A DNA stretch of 64,000 nt from Pseudobutyrivibrio sp. YE44 (GTDB taxonomy: Bacteria; Bacillota; Clostridia; Lachnospirales; Lachnospiraceae), in assembly GCF_900104335.1 (NCBI RefSeq), contig NZ_FMXT01000002.1:248001-312000 (forward strand), read 5' to 3'. Each line of letters opens with the position of its first letter. Within the stretch, counting starts at the first letter, position 1. Under the pieces are notes generated by a model. It had not been told where the DNA came from. It worked only from the letters and a program-made list of their open reading frames with translations, and did no database searches. Below are positions 47,271 through 56,327 of this stretch, piece after piece. The translations under genes and the position numbers were made by a program.

Positions 47271-48374
47271 ATGAAAGGTTTAAAAGACAAACCCTGGTAC
47301 TCTCTTACCATATCAATATGTATAGGGGTTATTCTTTACGTCACTCTTGTAAATATACACAGTGTGCTTAGTGGTATTAACAACTTTTTAAGCTTCTTCT
47401 CCACAGTTTTTCTTGGAGCAATTATCGCTTATATCATTAACCCACTAGCTATGTTTTACAGGAATCACTTGTTCCATAAGTTAAAAAGCGAGAAGCTTCG
47501 TGCTACCCTTGGAAACACCTTAGCCTTTGTGACTGTAATCATTTTCCTTGTATTTATTGGATTTATGGTTATCCCACAGCTAATCGATAGTGTTAAAACC
47601 TTCGCAGCAAACTTTAATGGTTATGTGAGAGGCTTACAGCGCACCTTGGCTATAATTGGTGTATCCAGCTCAATGGTGGATTTAAGCGAGTTTGTGCATT
47701 CATCAAACGATTTGTTGAATCAGTTGCAAAAGCTAGCCTCTGAAAACATGGATACCATCATGTCAAAAACAGCTGATCTTGGAAAAGCTTTAGGACAGTT
47801 TTTTATTGCATTCCTTTTAGCCATCTATTTCCTAGCTGGAAAGGATAAGCTCAAGTCCAGCGGAAAACGCTTTTTAAAAGCTGTCTTCAAGAGCCAGTAT
47901 ATAAAGGTTGCCTATGTTATAGGCCGAAGCGATGTAATCCTTAACAAATATATCGTTTACAACCTGATTGACGCCACAATAGTCGGTGCAATTAATGCCA
48001 TCTTCATGACCATAGCAGGATTACCATATGTAGGTCTTGTCTCTGTATTGGTTGGCCTTACAAACATTATTCCAACCTTTGGTCCTGTTGTTGGTGCTGT
48101 TATCGGTGGTTTCCTACTTCTTTTGGTAGAGCCAAGATACGCAGTGATATTCCTTATTTTCACAGCAGTGCTTCAGACAATAGACGGCTATGTTTTAAAG
48201 CCAAAGCTCTTCGGGGATTCCCTTGGAGTTTCCAGTCTTTGGATTTTAGTTGGAATCGTAGCAGGCGGCAAGATGTTTGGTGTAATCGGAATCCTTCTTG
48301 CAATTCCAATGGTTGCCATCATCGATATGCTTTATCATGAATTCCTGCTTCCATTCTTGGAAAAGAAAAAATAA
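47271..48374 (+). CDS. AI-2E family (PF01594) transporter
   Basis: 367 residues from the ATG at 47271, 5 nt after GGAGG; a TTG at 47259 overlaps the SD. It has about eight membrane helices, with a helical domain (~120-190) between helices 3 and 4. The conserved GLPYVGLVSVLVGLTNIIPTFGPVVGAV stretch (in two parts) and LKPKLFGDSLGVSSLWIL identify the family. Members export AI-2 or act as Na+/Li+:H+ antiporters; function here is unassigned. Monocistronic, with terminator at 48385-48419. The 47081-47270 gap holds the divergent leaders only. Confidence 0.88.
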   Translation: MKGLKDKPWYSLTISICIGVILYVTLVNIHSVLSGINNFLSFFSTVFLGAIIAYIINPLAMFYRNHLFHKLKSEKLRATLGNTLAFVTVIIFLVFIGFMVIPQLIDSVKTFAANFNGYVRGLQRTLAIIGVSSSMVDLSEFVHSSNDLLNQLQKLASENMDTIMSKTADLGKALGQFFIAFLLAIYFLAGKDKLKSSGKRFLKAVFKSQYIKVAYVIGRSDVILNKYIVYNLIDATIVGAINAIFMTIAGLPYVGLVSVLVGLTNIIPTFGPVVGAVIGGFLLLLVEPRYAVIFLIFTAVLQTIDGYVLKPKLFGDSLGVSSLWILVGIVAGGKMFGVIGILLAIPMVAIIDMLYHEFLLPFLEKKK

Positions 48375-48384
48375 AGACAAACTT

Positions 48385-48419
48385 AAAGGCTTGCCCTAGA
48401 CTATGGGGCAAGCCTTTTT
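48385..48419 (+). terminator. Terminator after the AI-2E gene (also faces the MacB-like permease)
   Basis: AAAGGCTTGCCC...GGGGCAAGCCTTT stem with 8-nt loop followed by T5. Confidence 0.85.
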
Positions 48420-48444
48420 CGTATATACGATATTCGTTTATACG

Positions 48445-49731
48445 TTACTCGTATCTTAATGCATCAATTGGATTTAACTTTGCTGCCTTGTTGGCTGGAT
48501 AGTATCCAAAGAAGATACCGATTGCCATTGAAAAGACCACTGCAACTATTATTGCCACCACTGACACAGAAGCTGAATAGCCCATATATGTAGCTGCCAC
48601 TGCACCAAGTCCAATACCAAGGATAATACCGATTAGTCCACCCATGATACAGATTACTACCGACTCAGTAATAAACTGAAGGCGGATTGAACCATTTGTA
48701 GCACCAAGAGCCTTTCTAGTTCCAATCTCTTTTGTTCGCTCTGTAATGGATACAAGCATGATGTTCATTACACCAATACCACCAACCACAAGAGAAATTC
48801 CAGCAATAATTGCAAGTGCAACTTCAATTGTACCAATCATAGATGTCATAGACTCTATCATGGATGACATGCTGGTTACAGACACCTCATAATCCTCATT
48901 ATTTGAATAAAACATTGAGTTGAAGTAGGCCTCAACTGTGTCTGCAAAGGTCTCTGAATCAGTATCTATAGTGGTTACCAGTGTGATACTCTCATATCCC
49001 TCGTTATTTGTGTGAAGCTGATTTCTAGCTGTTGTAAATGGAATGTACATATCTGTCACAGTATCTTCTGTGGAAGAACTTGACCAGGTACTGTCATCGT
49101 ATTCATAGACACCTACTATGTAATAGGTATAGTACTTTCCATTGATACTAACCTCTATCTCAGATCCAAGTGCCGCCTGATTATCTCCATCAAACATGTT
49201 GTTAACAAAATAGTTTGATACGATACAAACCTTCTGAGCATTATCATAATCCTTATCAATAAAGGTACGTCCTGCCAGCAAATCAAGATCAGTATATTCC
49301 ATGTAATCCTGGTTATAACCAGTGATATTTACATTGGCATAAAGACTTCCATCTGTAGCTGTTCCATTTCCAACAGAGGTGGAAAGCATAGTGTACTGAA
49401 CGTTGTCACCGTACTCTTCCAAAAAGGAATCAAGCATTTCATCTGTAAGATAATCGTCGGAATCCATTGTTCGACGGTTGCCAGGACCAAAATGAAGTCC
49501 AGAGGATGTGGTTTCCTCTGAGGTACTCTTTTGTGATACCCCTACCGTCAGGTTGTTAGCACCCATTTCCTGCATGGAGGTATTTACCATTACGGTAATA
49601 GAATTACCAACAGTCATAATGGCTATAACAGAAGCTATACCAATTATGATACCAAGCATTGTAAGGAGAGAGCGCATGATGTTGGATTTTAAACCAGCCA
49701 GAGCAAGTAGGATGTTTTCTGTAATTAACAT
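48445..49731 (-). CDS. MacB-like ABC transporter permease
   Basis: 428 residues with the MacB/FtsX plan: N-terminal helix (LKSNIMRSLLTMLGIIIGIASV), a ~240-residue extracytoplasmic MacB_PCD domain (~45-290) with LLAGRTFIDKD, and three C-terminal helices (GGIGVMNIMLVSITERTKEIGTRKALGA in parts; PANKAAKLNPIDALRYE end). Such proteins couple ATP hydrolysis to extrusion of peptides or drugs. It overlaps the ATPase gene by 7 nt; its SD (GGGGG) lies inside that gene. Confidence 0.92.
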   Translation of the reverse strand: MLITENILLALAGLKSNIMRSLLTMLGIIIGIASVIAIMTVGNSITVMVNTSMQEMGANNLTVGVSQKSTSEETTSSGLHFGPGNRRTMDSDDYLTDEMLDSFLEEYGDNVQYTMLSTSVGNGTATDGSLYANVNITGYNQDYMEYTDLDLLAGRTFIDKDYDNAQKVCIVSNYFVNNMFDGDNQAALGSEIEVSINGKYYTYYIVGVYEYDDSTWSSSSTEDTVTDMYIPFTTARNQLHTNNEGYESITLVTTIDTDSETFADTVEAYFNSMFYSNNEDYEVSVTSMSSMIESMTSMIGTIEVALAIIAGISLVVGGIGVMNIMLVSITERTKEIGTRKALGATNGSIRLQFITESVVICIMGGLIGIILGIGLGAVAATYMGYSASVSVVAIIVAVVFSMAIGIFFGYYPANKAAKLNPIDALRYE

Positions 49732-50423
49732 GCTGTATCCCCCTTTATATCCCCGTCTCTTAAAGTAATTATTCTTTCTGTCTCAAGTGATAGCTCTGGA
49801 GAATGAGTGATTAACACTATAGTCTTCCCCTGTTCCTCGTGAAGCTTATGGAAGATATCCATAATGAGGCGACCAGTTGCTGAGTCAAGAGCTCCTGTTG
49901 GCTCATCTGCCAAAATGATTGCTGGGTCATTTGCCATGGCTCTTGCAATTGCCACACGTTGCTTTTGTCCACCTGAAAGCTCGTCAGGATTATGATGCAT
50001 ACGATTTGTCATTCCCACCTGTTCCAAAAGCATTTTTGCTCTCTCGTTTCTTTCGCTTCTGCCAACACCTGCGTACATCATAGGAAGCTCCACGTTTTTG
50101 ATTGCGTTTGTTCTTGCAATCAAGTTGTAGGTCTGAAAAACAAACCCGATTTTTTTATTTCTTAAAATAGATAATTCATGGTCCTTTGCCTTTTCAATAT
50201 CTATTCCGTCCAAAGTATATTCACCGCTGGTAGGTCGGTCTAAGGCGCCAATTATATTCATCAAGGTTGACTTACCCGAACCTGACTGACCAACGATTGA
50301 AACAAATTCACCCTCGCGGACCGTAAAGTTTACACCATGCAAAACTTCAAATTCATTTGGTGTTCCTATAAAAAAGCTTTTATGAATGTCCCGAAGATCA
50401 AGCATTATATCTCCTGCTGCCAT
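49725..50423 (-). CDS. MacB-like ABC transporter ATP-binding protein
   Basis: A 232-residue LolD/MacB-type ATPase: Walker [10 protein letters not shown] (~44), Q-loop QTYNL, signature [14 protein letters not shown] (~145), Walker [16 protein letters not shown]-loop THSPE. Two starts are possible: ATG 50423 (AGGAGG upstream) and an in-frame ATG six codons later with its own AGGAG. Middle gene of the adaptor-ATPase-permease operon. Confidence 0.94.
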   Translation of the reverse strand: MAAGDIMLDLRDIHKSFFIGTPNEFEVLHGVNFTVREGEFVSIVGQSGSGKSTLMNIIGALDRPTSGEYTLDGIDIEKAKDHELSILRNKKIGFVFQTYNLIARTNAIKNVELPMMYAGVGRSERNERAKMLLEQVGMTNRMHHNPDELSGGQKQRVAIARAMANDPAIILADEPTGALDSATGRLIMDIFHKLHEEQGKTIVLITHSPELSLETERIITLRDGDIKGDTAC

Positions 50424-50435
50424 ACTCTTGTCCTC

Positions 50436-51950
50436 CTACATTCCACCTGGGCCGCCGCCACTTGGACCACCGCCGCTAGGACCGCCACTTGGTGCGCCAC
50501 CACTTGGTGCACCGCCGCCACCAAGATTAAATAAAGAACCGCCACCTTGTTCAGGGGCTTCTGAGCTCGTATTTCCGCTTGCGGCAGTTGCCTTTACAAG
50601 CATGCCTTCTGAAAGCTCATCACTAATAATCTGCTCGTAGTAATCGCTCTGTAAACCAAGGGTAACTGTAATCTTTGTTTCGTTTCCTTCTGAATCCACG
50701 GCTGTTACATAGCTGTTGCCATCCTTGTCAGTCTCTACACAATCATAAGGTACTGCAAATACCTGCTCTGCTGACTCCAGAATTACAGAAGCCTTGGCTG
50801 TCATGCCAACACGAAGTCTATCATCTGTTGAGTCGAGAGTGATTTTCACCTCGTAGCTTGCAGAGCTTGAGGATGAACCACCGTTTGACGTTGCTGAAGA
50901 TGTAGATGAATCTGCTGTAACTGCAACATAAGAAACTGTACCAGTAAACTCCTCATCATCTGTAGCATCAAACTTAACCACTGCCGACTGGCCCTGCTGG
51001 ATAGATGCGATATCATATTCATCTACAGTTGCCTCCACTACAAAGGAATCAGTATTTGATATCGTAAATACGGTATTACCCTGTGTATAGTTATTTCCCT
51101 CTGATACATTTATAGCTGTGATATAGCCTGAGAATGGAGCAACAACCTGACGACCAGACTGACTCTCTGTAATCTCATCATATTCTTCAGACTTTGTGTA
51201 AGTAGAATCATATTCCTGCTCAAGCTGAGCCAACTCATAATTGTACTGAGCCTCTTCAATCTTATCCTGAAGCTCCTCTATCTCATCCTGCTTATTCTCG
51301 TAGTCATCCATTGTAAAATTGTAACGACTCTTAACAGCATCCACCTGCTCATCGTATCTTGTTTTTGTATCTGTAGTTGGATTTGCCACATAACACTCGT
51401 AGGCATCCTTTACATCCAGATAATAAATCTCATATTTATCCAACCACTCCTGGATTTCAGCAATCTCTTTCTTGTAATCTTCTATCTCATCAAGATATCC
51501 CTGAAGAGTCTTTGCATTTTTTGTCTCAGAAATATTGTACTTGGCATTGAGCTGTGCAAGCTTCTCTGAATAATCATCAGAATCAAACTCCACCACAACT
51601 GCACCTGCCTCAACATAGTCACCTACAGAATAGTTGACCTTCTCAACCTGAGTACCTGTGGACATAGTTGAGGTAACACTCTGTGACTGCCCCGCCTCCA
51701 AAGTACCTGTTACGCTCACCGAAGACTGCAAATCCATCACCTGCACTTCTGTGGTGATGACCCCCGATGGCTTCTCCTCCTTTGCCTTTGAATTCAAAAG
51801 GAACTTATTTCCAAAAATTGCACCACCAGAAATAAGAGCCACAAATACCACAGCCAGCACCTTATGACCGTTAATAAAGGCTCCAATCCTTTTGACGCCC
51901 CCTGTTATCTTTCCTGAACTTTTCGGATTTTTCGATCCGTCCTTCGACAT
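50436..51950 (-). CDS. HlyD/MacA-like efflux adaptor (membrane fusion protein)
   Basis: 504 residues: one N-terminal membrane helix (~29-50), a lipoyl/barrel-sandwich half (VSVTGTLEAGQSQSVTS, GDYVEAGAVVVEFDS), a long coiled coil (~120-275), the second half-lipoyl (VVAPFSGYITAINVSEGNNY), then β-barrel domains. The C-terminus is an unusual Gly/Pro/Ser tail of repeated GGP/GGAPSG units. It pairs with the ATPase and permease downstream (12-nt gap) as a MacAB-like exporter for a Gram-positive cell. SD AGGAGG. Promoter/hairpin at 51994-52039. Confidence 0.9.
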   Translation of the reverse strand: MSKDGSKNPKSSGKITGGVKRIGAFINGHKVLAVVFVALISGGAIFGNKFLLNSKAKEEKPSGVITTEVQVMDLQSSVSVTGTLEAGQSQSVTSTMSTGTQVEKVNYSVGDYVEAGAVVVEFDSDDYSEKLAQLNAKYNISETKNAKTLQGYLDEIEDYKKEIAEIQEWLDKYEIYYLDVKDAYECYVANPTTDTKTRYDEQVDAVKSRYNFTMDDYENKQDEIEELQDKIEEAQYNYELAQLEQEYDSTYTKSEEYDEITESQSGRQVVAPFSGYITAINVSEGNNYTQGNTVFTISNTDSFVVEATVDEYDIASIQQGQSAVVKFDATDDEEFTGTVSYVAVTADSSTSSATSNGGSSSSSASYEVKITLDSTDDRLRVGMTAKASVILESAEQVFAVPYDCVETDKDGNSYVTAVDSEGNETKITVTLGLQSDYYEQIISDELSEGMLVKATAASGNTSSEAPEQGGGSLFNLGGGGAPSGGAPSGGPSGGGPSGGGPGGM

Positions 51951-51993
51951 GATTTTCTTTCCTCCTACGTGAATTTTTTAACTCTACATTTGC

Positions 51994-52039
51994 ATAATAA
52001 ACACAAAAAAATCCCTAGTAAATGGACTTCACCTAGGAT
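51994..52039 (-). promoter_or_regulatory. Promoter overlapping a terminator-like hairpin upstream of the MacAB-like operon
   Basis: -35 TTTACT (52017-52022), 17-bp spacer, -10 TATTAT (51994-51999). The -35 is overlapped by ATCCTAG...CTAGGGAT followed by T7 (52005-52039), which could be an operator or an intrinsic attenuator if transcription starts further upstream. Confidence 0.5.
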
Positions 52040-52104
52040 TCAGAAAACTTCAGACAGCCATCACATTTCGCGTATTTAAGGTTACTATTCACAGTCTTTT
52101 TTAT

Positions 52105-52140
52105 GAAAAAAGTGGCCTAGGGACGAACGCCCCTAGGCCA
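52105..52140 (-). terminator. Terminator of the sugar-transport operon
   Basis: TGGCCTAGGGG...CCCTAGGCCA, ~10 bp stem, followed on the minus strand by CTTTTTTC; 41 nt past the last permease gene. Confidence 0.85.
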
Positions 52141-52180
52141 AGATGATAGAGAATAGAATGAAGATAATAAACTTATTTGA

Positions 52181-53362
52181 TTACTTTACTGCCTTCTTCT
52201 TGTTGTTGAGAATTTCGAATACTACGGCACCAAGAAGAACGACACCCTTTACAACCTTCTGCCAGTTTGCATCGATACCCATAAGGGACATACCAAGGTT
52301 GATTACACCGATAAGTGTTGCACCGATGATCATTCCGAATACTGTACCAGATCCACCGTAGGCAGAAACACCACCTACTACGCAGGCTGAAATTGCATCC
52401 ATCTCGTAGTTTGTACCAGCTGTAGAGTTTGCAGCCTGGAAACGAGACATTGTGAGCCATGCAGATACAACTGTAAGTATTGCCATGTTAAGGTATGCGA
52501 TAAACATGATACGCTTTGTATCGATACCAGAAAGTCTTGTAGCCTCAGCGTTACCACCGATTGTGTAGAAGTAACGTCCGATATCTGTCTTAGAAGTAAT
52601 GAAGCTGTAGATAATAACGATTACAGCTACCCATACAAGTGCAAATGGAACACCACCTGCAAGTGCAAACTTGTATGCGAAAAGCATGATTGCAAAGCAG
52701 ATAAGTACTGACTTAACAATAACCTTTGCCATGCTGTCGTGGTCGTAGCCCTTCTTAATCTTTGTTGCACGCTCTCTTACGAGAAGGAATACAACGATTA
52801 CAGAAGCAATAAGTCCGATTACAATACTTGTCATATTGTACTGAACCCCACCAATTCTTGGTCCCCCAAAAAGATCGTTCATCTTACCTGTAAAGAGTCC
52901 ACAGAAGTTTTCTGGAAGTGGACTGATGTTTGAAGCACCGTGCATTAATGCAACACCCCAGCCTCTTAATGCAAGGAAGCCTGCTAAGGTAGCAATCCAT
53001 GGTGGAATGTTCATGTACGCAATTACGAATCCAAGAACACATCCGTAGATAACGCCAATTGCAAGCATTGCTATCATACCAACTGGTGTAGGAGCACCCT
53101 TTTCAACCATAAGCTTTGCTCCAAGAACACCAACTAAACAAACAAATGAACCGCAGGAAAGATCGATGTTACCACCGGTCAACATACACATCAACATACC
53201 AGTTGCAAGAACATATACGTATGCATTCTGTGTGATAAGCGCATTGAACTGGCTTGGCAAAAGCATTGTTCCGTGAGTTGTAATATTAAAGAAGATAACA
53301 ACGAGGACCAGTACAATGAGCATTGTGTTTTCTTTTACTATTTTTAAAATCTTGTCTTTCAC
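52181..53362 (-). CDS. mmsB: Multiple-monosaccharide ABC transporter permease (second)
   Basis: 393 residues, ten or so membrane helices of the BPD_transp_2 (RbsC/XylH/GguB) type: GGNIDLSCGSFVCLVG near helix 2-3, YMNIPPWIATLAGFLALRGWG, IGRYFYTIGGNAEATRLSGID and AISACVVGGVSAYGGSGTVFG. It starts at GTG with GGGAGG 8 nt upstream. It is a close paralogue of the permease at 53380, with the same motifs in the same order. Last gene of the operon, followed by a terminator. Confidence 0.92.
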   Translation of the reverse strand: MKDKILKIVKENTMLIVLVLVVIFFNITTHGTMLLPSQFNALITQNAYVYVLATGMLMCMLTGGNIDLSCGSFVCLVGVLGAKLMVEKGAPTPVGMIAMLAIGVIYGCVLGFVIAYMNIPPWIATLAGFLALRGWGVALMHGASNISPLPENFCGLFTGKMNDLFGGPRIGGVQYNMTSIVIGLIASVIVVFLLVRERATKIKKGYDHDSMAKVIVKSVLICFAIMLFAYKFALAGGVPFALVWVAVIVIIYSFITSKTDIGRYFYTIGGNAEATRLSGIDTKRIMFIAYLNMAILTVVSAWLTMSRFQAANSTAGTNYEMDAISACVVGGVSAYGGSGTVFGMIIGATLIGVINLGMSLMGIDANWQKVVKGVVLLGAVVFEILNNKKKAVK

Positions 53363-53379
53363 TTTTTGCTCCTCCCTTT

Positions 53380-54549
53380 CTACTTCTTTTCTCTCTTAGA
53401 CATTACATCAAAGATTACCGCAGCGAGAAGTACTAATCCCTTAACTACCTTCTGATAGTTGGCATCAACACCCATGATTAACATACCCTGGTTGATAACA
53501 CCTGTAAGAAGAGCACCGATGATTGCTCCGAATACTGAACCTGTTCCACCGTATGCAGAAGCACCACCAATGAAGCAGGCACCGATAGCATCCATCTCGT
53601 AGAACTGACCATATGTAGGCTGAGCTGAAGCAGCTCTTGCTACAGTGAGGATACCAGCAAAGGCTGCCAAGAATCCCATATTCGTATATGCGAAGAAGTA
53701 AACCTTCTTTGTATTGATACCAGAAAGCTGTGTTGCTTTCTCGTTACCACCAACCGCATAGAGGTAACGACCAATTGTTGTCTTTGTTGTAACATAATGA
53801 TAAGCAAGTACGATAAGGATAATCCAAAGAAGTGATGTAGGAACACCCTTATATCCTGCAAGCTTGTATGCAAGGAAAAGAATTACTAATGAGATAACAG
53901 CAATCTTTGCATAGAATGGAGCTGCGCCTGTTTTAGCATATCCCTTGCGTGTAGCTGCAATTCTATTTCTAAATGAAACGATAACTAAAATTGCTACTGC
54001 AATCACACCTGCAACAATACATGTGATATTAAGATCTTCACCGTGGAAGAAATCTGGAATGTAGCAATCAGCACCACCACCAAATACATTAAGGAATGTT
54101 GTATTTGAAATTGATACTGCATAACCGTTAAGAACGACGTTTGCAAGTCCTCTAAAAGCGTACATACCAGCAAGTGTTACGATGAATGGTGGCACGTTTA
54201 TATATGCTACCCAGAAGGCCTGCCAAGCACCAACTGCAATACCGCAAAGAAGCATAATGATTACAGTGAGCCAAACATTCAAGCCCTTGCTTAAGAGCAC
54301 TGCACCAATACCACCGATGAAAGCGATAACCGAACCAACAGAAAGATCGATGTTACCACCAGTTAAGATACAAAGTAACATACCAGTTCCAAGAACGAAT
54401 ACATATGCGTTCTGTGAAAGAAGGTTGTTAACGTTCTGAGACAAAAGAATTGTTCCACCTGTACCAACGTAGAAAATTCCAATGATTACCACCAGGGCGA
54501 TTACCATGGTGTATTTCTTTAATGCATTTCCAATGTTATTTGAAACCAT
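53380..54549 (-). CDS. mmsB: Multiple-monosaccharide ABC transporter permease (first)
   Basis: 389 residues from the ATG at 54549, preceded by GGGAGAGG; a longer frame to 54582 would overlap the ATPase gene without an SD. BPD_transp_2 permease of the GguB/XylH type: GGNIDLSVGSVIAFIGG, YINVPPFIVTLAGMYAFRGL, IGRYLYAVGGNEKATQLSGI, AIGACFIGGASAYGGTGSVFG. It forms the membrane channel with the MmsA ATPase, either as homodimer or together with the paralogue 17 nt downstream. Confidence 0.92.
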   Translation of the reverse strand: MVSNNIGNALKKYTMVIALVVIIGIFYVGTGGTILLSQNVNNLLSQNAYVFVLGTGMLLCILTGGNIDLSVGSVIAFIGGIGAVLLSKGLNVWLTVIIMLLCGIAVGAWQAFWVAYINVPPFIVTLAGMYAFRGLANVVLNGYAVSISNTTFLNVFGGGADCYIPDFFHGEDLNITCIVAGVIAVAILVIVSFRNRIAATRKGYAKTGAAPFYAKIAVISLVILFLAYKLAGYKGVPTSLLWIILIVLAYHYVTTKTTIGRYLYAVGGNEKATQLSGINTKKVYFFAYTNMGFLAAFAGILTVARAASAQPTYGQFYEMDAIGACFIGGASAYGGTGSVFGAIIGALLTGVINQGMLIMGVDANYQKVVKGLVLLAAVIFDVMSKREKK

Positions 54550-54563
54550 GATTCCTCTCCCTT

Positions 54564-56090
54564 CTATGACTTCAAGATGCAAGACATAATGCTTTCCTGT
54601 GAAGCCTCAGCTCCTGACATTTCACCAACCATCTTGCCCTCGTTCATAACATAAATTCTATCTGACATACCAAGAACCTCTGGAAGCTCTGATGAAATCA
54701 TGATTACTGACTTTCCAGCAGCAACAAGATCATTGATAATACAGTAAATCTCATACTTAGCACCAACGTCGATACCACGTGTTGGCTCATCAAGAATGAG
54801 TACATCAGGGTTTGCAAACATCCACTTAGCAAGAAGAACCTTCTGCTGGTTACCACCTGAAAGGTTACCAACGTTCTGCTCAACTGTTGGACACTTTGTC
54901 TTAAGCTTTTCTCTGTAATCCTCAGCTACCTGATATTCCTTATCCTGGTCGATTACACGCTTACTACAAAGATCTGAAAGATTAGAAAGTGTTGTGTTAA
55001 TCTTGATAGGATTTGTAAGGACAAGTCCATTACCCTTTCTATCCTCAGTAACATATGCAATCTTATGCTTGATAGCATCCTTGATGTTCTTAAGGTGAAC
55101 CTCCTGTCCGTTAAGAAAGAGCTGACCAGAGATGTTTGTTCCGTAAGACTTACCAAAGATTGACATTGCAAGCTCTGTACGACCTGCACCCATAAGTCCT
55201 GCGATACCAACAACCTCGCCCTTACGAACGTTCATTGATACACCGTCAACAACCTTACGATCTGCAAACTGTGGATGGAAAACTGTCCAATCCCTAACTT
55301 CCATAGCAATCTCGCCAATTTTTACATCATGACGCTTTGGGAAACGGTCTGTCATTTCACGACCAACCATGCCCTTGATAATTCTATCTTCTGTAATTTC
55401 ATCTGTTCTCTTATCAAGAGTTTCAATTGTCGAACCATCACGGATAACAGTGATTTTATCTGCTACGTAAGAAACTTCGTTAAGCTTGTGAGAAATGATG
55501 ATTGATGTCATTCCTTCCTGCTTGAATTTAAGAAGTAAATCAAGAAGTGCCCTTGAATCTGTCTCATTAAGAGATGATGTAGGCTCATCAAGAATAAGTA
55601 ACTTTGCGTGTTTAGCAAGTGCCTTTGCAATTTCAACAAGCTGCTGCTTACCAACACCAATATCTTTGATTAATGTTCGGCTGCTCTCTGAAAGACCTAC
55701 CATCTTCAAATACTTGTCAGCCTCAGCATAAGTTTTATCCCAATCGATAGCCGCTTTAGAACCCTGCTCATTTCCCAAGAACATGTTCTCTCCGATTGAC
55801 ATATAAGGAATAAGGGCTAACTCCTGATGGATAATTACGATTCCCTTTTCCTCTGAATCCTTGATTTTCTGGAACTTACATACTTCTCCGTTGTATACAA
55901 TATCACCTGTGTAAGAACCATATGGATAAATACCACTTAATACGTTCATCAAGGTAGATTTACCAGCACCGTTTTCCCCAACAAGTGCGTGGATTTCTCC
56001 TTCCTCTACCTTAAGATTTACGTTATCAAGGGCCTTTACACCTGGGAATTCTTTGGTGATATTATTCATCTCAAGTAATATTTTTCCCAC
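54564..56090 (-). CDS. mmsA: Multiple-monosaccharide ABC transporter ATPase (two ABC domains)
   Basis: 508 residues. ABC domain 1: Walker [13 protein letters not shown] (~residue 38), signature [13 protein letters not shown], Walker [15 protein letters not shown] domain 2: the usual degenerate Walker [14 protein letters not shown], signature [15 protein letters not shown] and Walker [14 protein letters not shown]. It powers uptake of ChvE/XylF-bound sugars (GguA/XylG/MglA family). It starts at GTG with GGGAGG upstream. One ATPase serves two permeases and two binding proteins in this operon. Confidence 0.93.
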   Translation of the reverse strand: MGKILLEMNNITKEFPGVKALDNVNLKVEEGEIHALVGENGAGKSTLMNVLSGIYPYGSYTGDIVYNGEVCKFQKIKDSEEKGIVIIHQELALIPYMSIGENMFLGNEQGSKAAIDWDKTYAEADKYLKMVGLSESSRTLIKDIGVGKQQLVEIAKALAKHAKLLILDEPTSSLNETDSRALLDLLLKFKQEGMTSIIISHKLNEVSYVADKITVIRDGSTIETLDKRTDEITEDRIIKGMVGREMTDRFPKRHDVKIGEIAMEVRDWTVFHPQFADRKVVDGVSMNVRKGEVVGIAGLMGAGRTELAMSIFGKSYGTNISGQLFLNGQEVHLKNIKDAIKHKIAYVTEDRKGNGLVLTNPIKINTTLSNLSDLCSKRVIDQDKEYQVAEDYREKLKTKCPTVEQNVGNLSGGNQQKVLLAKWMFANPDVLILDEPTRGIDVGAKYEIYCIINDLVAAGKSVIMISSELPEVLGMSDRIYVMNEGKMVGEMSGAEASQESIMSCILKS

Positions 56091-56174
56091 TTGCTTGTCC
56101 TCCCTATTATATAAACCTCTAAAAATACCAAGAATAAATGCTTTATTCTCTCCAAATTATTCTCTTTTTTCCTT

Positions 56175-56202
56175 TAAAATAGGGCAGGTTCCCCTGCCCT
56201 AT
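56175..56202 (-). terminator. Stem-loop/terminator between chvE and mmsA
   Basis: ATAGGGCAGG-ggaa-CCTGCCCTAT followed by TTT on the minus strand. It probably gives partial termination so that the binding protein is made in excess over the transporter. Confidence 0.65.
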
Positions 56203-56238
56203 CAAATTACCCTTTAGTTTTTATCTTTCTAACGGGAA

Positions 56239-56327
56239 GAACCACCTATTGTATACCTCGCTCCGCTCGGTGGAGGTGGTTCGTGGCAGCAGTTTTTCTT
56301 ACTGCCAAGCAGTAGAAAAACTACTGC
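56239..56327 (-). other. Three hairpins overlapping the chvE stop codon and 3' region
   Basis: GCAGTAG/CTACTGC (56309-56327) contains the chvE stop codon. GGCAG...CTGCC is at 56285-56306, and GAACCACCT/AGGTGGTTC with an inner GC-rich loop is at 56239-56282. Likely 3'-end stabilising structure for the chvE transcript. Confidence 0.5.

Noticed and set aside
48420-48450. CGTATATACG palindromic stretch after the AI-2E terminator
   Set aside because: Short AT-rich palindromes overlapping the MacB-like stop; too weak to call an operator.
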